A stretch of 64,000 nt of DNA from Streptomyces spectabilis (GTDB lineage Bacteria > Actinomycetota > Actinomycetes > Streptomycetales > Streptomycetaceae): the NCBI RefSeq assembly GCF_008704795.1, contig NZ_CP023690.1, positions 868,001 to 932,000 on the forward strand. The letters are read 5' to 3'. The stretch's first letter is position 1. Each line of letters starts with the position of its first letter. The position numbers and the translations under genes are program-made. The notes under the pieces were generated by a model. The model did no database searches and was not told where the DNA came from. It saw only the letters and a program-made list of their open reading frames with translations. Below are positions 62,601-64,000 of this stretch, piece by piece.

Positions 62601-64000
62601 GCCTCGCCGGGGACCATGCCGTCGGCGTCCTGGTCGAAGGTGGCGCACCGGCCGGAGGCCGACAGCATGCCCGCGTCGCTCATGGCGGCGAGCGCCTGCG
62701 GGGTCAGGACGAAGTTCGCCGCCGCGACGACGGCGATGTCGCACTCCCCTTGAAGCAGGCTGGTACGCGCCTGGTGCAGTGCGACCAGGCCCGACGAGCA
62801 GGAGGTGTTGACCGCGAGGACGGGGCCCTTCAGGTCGAGGAAGTACGACAGGCGCGCGGCGAGGACGCCGTCGTGGTTCGAGGTGAGGTTGCCGCCGGCT
62901 CCGTCGAGGAGCTGGTAGTCGCCCTGCTCCACGCCGACGAACACACCGACCTTGAGGCCCTCCAGCTCCTGCGCGCCGAGGGCGGCGTCCTCCAGCGCCT
63001 TCCAGCACTCCTGGAGGAGGTGGCGCTGGCGCGGGTCGAGCGCGCGCGCCTCCTTGGGGGCGATCTCGAAGAAGGCGGCGTCGAATTCGTCCGCCCAGTC
63101 GATGCTGCCCATCCAGCGGTAGGGCGGCGGCGCGCCCTCGTCCCGCGTCGCCGCCGCGCCGAAGCGGGCGGACGGCAGCTCGCGGACGAGGTCCTTGCCG
63201 TCGGCGAGCGCGGACCAGAAGGCGTCCACGTCGCGGCAGCCGGGGAAGATGCCGCTCATGCCGATGACGGCGATGGCGTCGGTGCCGGAGTCGGAGTCGG
63301 CGCGGGTGGCTTCGGGGGCAGGCTGCGGCGCCACGGGAGCCACGGCGGACTCCGGCAGCCGCACGCCCGGTTCGTCGGCCAGGTGGTCGGTCAGGCGCCG
63401 TACGGACGGGTGGTCGTACAGGACCGTCGGCTGGAGCGGCGTGCCGAGGCGTTCGGCGAGCCGGTGGGCGAGCTGGGTGAGACGGATGGAGTCGAGGCCC
63501 AGGTCGTGGAAGCCGCCGTCGTCGTCGAGCTGGTCCACGGGGGACTTCAGGACGTGCGCGACGACCTCGCGCACCGCGTCGGCCAGGGCGGCGCGGCGCC
63601 GGTCGTGCGCCACGGCGGTCTCCCGCGCGGGGTCCGGCTCCTGCGGGAGAGCGGCGGCGACCGCGGGACGCGGGCCGTGCGGAGCGGCTGCGAAGGGCCG
63701 CTCGGCCAGGGCCAGGGCCCGCTCGGCGGGCGCGTGCAGGACCAGTGGCGCGGCCGTGCCGGACCGCTCGGCGAGGAGCCGTTCGAGCAGGGCGAGGGCG
63801 GTGTCGGCGGCGAGGGGACGCTGGCCGCTGGCCGCCAGGTAGGCGGTGACGTGGTCGTGGTCGGCCGCGCGCTGGGCGGCGGCGCCCATGCCGCCGTCCT
63901 CCCACAGCGGCCAGGCGACGGCGAGCAGCCGTCGCTCGCCGCGCTCGGCGAGGGCGCGCGCGTAGGCCGACTGGAAGCGGTTGGCGACCGCGTAGTCGCA
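59639..64000 (-). CDS. Trans-AT PKS, C-terminal part: (KR)-ACP-KS-methyltransferase-alpha/beta hydrolase; 5' end outside window
   Basis: 1,453 residues visible; the frame is open through position 64000, so the N-terminus is missing. It begins within a KR (CDYAVANRFQSAY, then WPLWEDGG), followed by ACP (Ser codon 63487-63489, GLDSIRLTQL), KS (63280-62030; Cys codon 62798-62800 in NTSCSSG, THGTGTKLGD, TNVGHTF), a Pro/Ala linker, a class I SAM methyltransferase (about 61215-60480; ALDLGCAYGVASI) and an alpha/beta hydrolase (about 60450-59690; HGLGCDASYW, GHSLGG nucleophile elbow, GVGHFVMLEAP histidine). There is no ACP after the KS; the triple ACP opening the next protein must serve this module. 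The methyltransferase does not look like a standard PKS C-MT. Roles of the last two domains are open. Confidence 0.9.
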   Translation of the reverse strand, partial: CDYAVANRFQSAYARALAERGERRLLAVAWPLWEDGGMGAAAQRAADHDHVTAYLAASGQRPLAADTALALLERLLAERSGTAAPLVLHAPAERALALAERPFAAAPHGPRPAVAAALPQEPDPARETAVAHDRRRAALADAVREVVAHVLKSPVDQLDDDGGFHDLGLDSIRLTQLAHRLAERLGTPLQPTVLYDHPSVRRLTDHLADEPGVRLPESAVAPVAPQPAPEATRADSDSGTDAIAVIGMSGIFPGCRDVDAFWSALADGKDLVRELPSARFGAAATRDEGAPPPYRWMGSIDWADEFDAAFFEIAPKEARALDPRQRHLLQECWKALEDAALGAQELEGLKVGVFVGVEQGDYQLLDGAGGNLTSNHDGVLAARLSYFLDLKGPVLAVNTSCSSGLVALHQARTSLLQGECDIAVVAAANFVLTPQALAAMSDAGMLSASGRCATFDQDADGMVPGEAVTALVLRPLAAAEDRGDPVHSVITASGLNYDGRTNGITAPSGDAQRELLESVYERGGIDPADIGYVVTHGTGTKLGDPVEVGALRAAFARHTDERGFCALTSTKTNVGHTFAASGLVGLVCLSEALRHRAIPPSLHCERDNEYIDWSASPFYVNKATKEWPAPRHGHRTGAVSAFGMSGTNAHVVVREYTGRPAAAAPARPAYLLPVSAKTETALEGIVDALLDRIASGALTDADLPRLSATLVTGRHHFRHRCALVVSSLEEAAALWRAWRRSRTAAADACFEGVVPRGFTERAQDLDRLRAAADRARDTGLDPAARRAALAEVARGYTAGHRVPTAVARPDGQRVTRLRLPAYPFARNRYWVRAEQQAPAPSPAVVASAEQGPTLAVPAAPVSSAEPSKPVVLRDLADVPHRIDTPDAPPVTAKPRVSLAPLASAPPRPETAPEAPDARPVTRDHDVLEDLKAAAALDFGGMVATLNRTGVMVERLIPYSQEFAAYAGESGGEALDLGCAYGVASIAALERGARVVALDMEQKHLDILGQRVNDEARQRLSLRQGMLPDVDFEGGRFTAVHASRVMHFLAPDDFRLTLRKMYDWLAPGGKVFLSSDSPYFGYWASKAADYEARKDAGDPWPGYIDDVAAHFEAAHVVGGPPLINAIDPDVFRRECEAAGLVVEQVGYFGAVGVDRESYGAPAPDMEHVGVIARKPDEPAAAPAPTATSADGSRIRYRVRGDGATALVLIHGLGCDASYWDRQLEHFADRYTVVAPDLAGHGGSGRTRQRWTVEAFAEDIAAVVEKEGLDDVVLVGHSLGGPVMLAAERLLGGRVRGLVGVDTLHNFEPKALSAEQLDRFVRTFSEQPVHARELFLDGARDDLVALVERTREDTGAAVVSGAFREMLTYLQDVPKHFDVPLVLINSTSWMPTNLTAARRYGVEVELVDGVGHFVMLEAPLTFNAILRRHLEQIAPGVVAGQDGSGPGAPAEGADS

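Noticed and set aside
1..64000. tRNA, rRNA, transposase, integrase or attachment-site signals
   Set aside because: None found by reading both strands; intergenic spaces are short and contain no cloverleaf-like or terminal-inverted-repeat structures I could support.

Overview
The window is high-GC actinobacterial DNA, almost certainly Streptomyces: about 73% G+C, strong G/C third-position bias, GTG and TTG starts, Streptomyces-type TetR, DUF5997, serine/threonine kinase and P450 genes, and long misleading open frames opposite real genes. No rRNA, tRNA, CRISPR array, insertion sequence or replication origin was seen, and no gene-free gap exceeds 300 bases.

Positions 1-21,538 hold ordinary chromosomal and accessory genes. 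A catabolic/transport operon comes first (3-oxo-tetronate kinase; a class II aldolase fused to a solute-binding-protein domain; a TRAP/DctM-like permease; a two-helix membrane protein). Then follow an ANT(6)-type nucleotidyltransferase, a secreted FG-GAP protein, a Tat-exported beta-lactamase-fold protein, a three-gene membrane M48 protease operon ending in an isolated EF-G domain IV-like protein, two TetR-controlled redox loci with visible palindromic operators (one containing an FAD monooxygenase broken by an in-frame TGA), a membrane serine/threonine kinase, a LysR effector-domain protein facing a DUF5997 gene, and a Cys-rich pentapeptide-repeat protein. A cytochrome P450 gene then meets the large cluster tail to tail across a strong hairpin.

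From 21,624 to the right edge every gene is on the minus strand and forms one tightly coupled operon: a trans-AT polyketide synthase / non-ribosomal peptide synthetase cluster. Transcription runs from right to left. A PKS whose 5' end lies outside the window (KR-ACP-KS-MT-alpha/beta hydrolase) is followed by a 4,666-residue PKS (ACPx3-KS-KR-ACPx2-KS-DH-ACP-KS-KR-ACP-KS0-ACP), an NRPS (C-A[Ser]-T-C-A[Thr, FkbM insert]-T), a second NRPS (C-A[Thr]-T-C-A[N-MT]-T-C), and then the trans-acting genes: donor ACP, Ser-active-site KS, HMG-CoA-synthase-like enzyme, a fused ECH1/enoylreductase and a tandem acyltransferase. No PKS module has its own AT, so the standalone AT must supply malonyl units. The ACP, KS, HMGS and ECH proteins form a beta-branching cassette, and their likely target is the triple ACP at the start of the big PKS, whose three ACPs all carry the Trp that marks beta-branching ACPs. 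The collinear reading is a beta-branched, partly reduced polyketide acylating Ser-Thr(methylated?)-Thr-X(N-methyl). The product is not one I can name.

Unusual points: a methyltransferase plus alpha/beta-hydrolase between a KS and its ACPs, an FkbM methyltransferase inside a Thr adenylation domain, a fused ECH1-ER, no thioesterase but a C-terminal condensation domain with a degenerate HHxxxDG motif, no ECH2, and a direct repeat of about 1.3 kb joining the two Thr adenylation domains.
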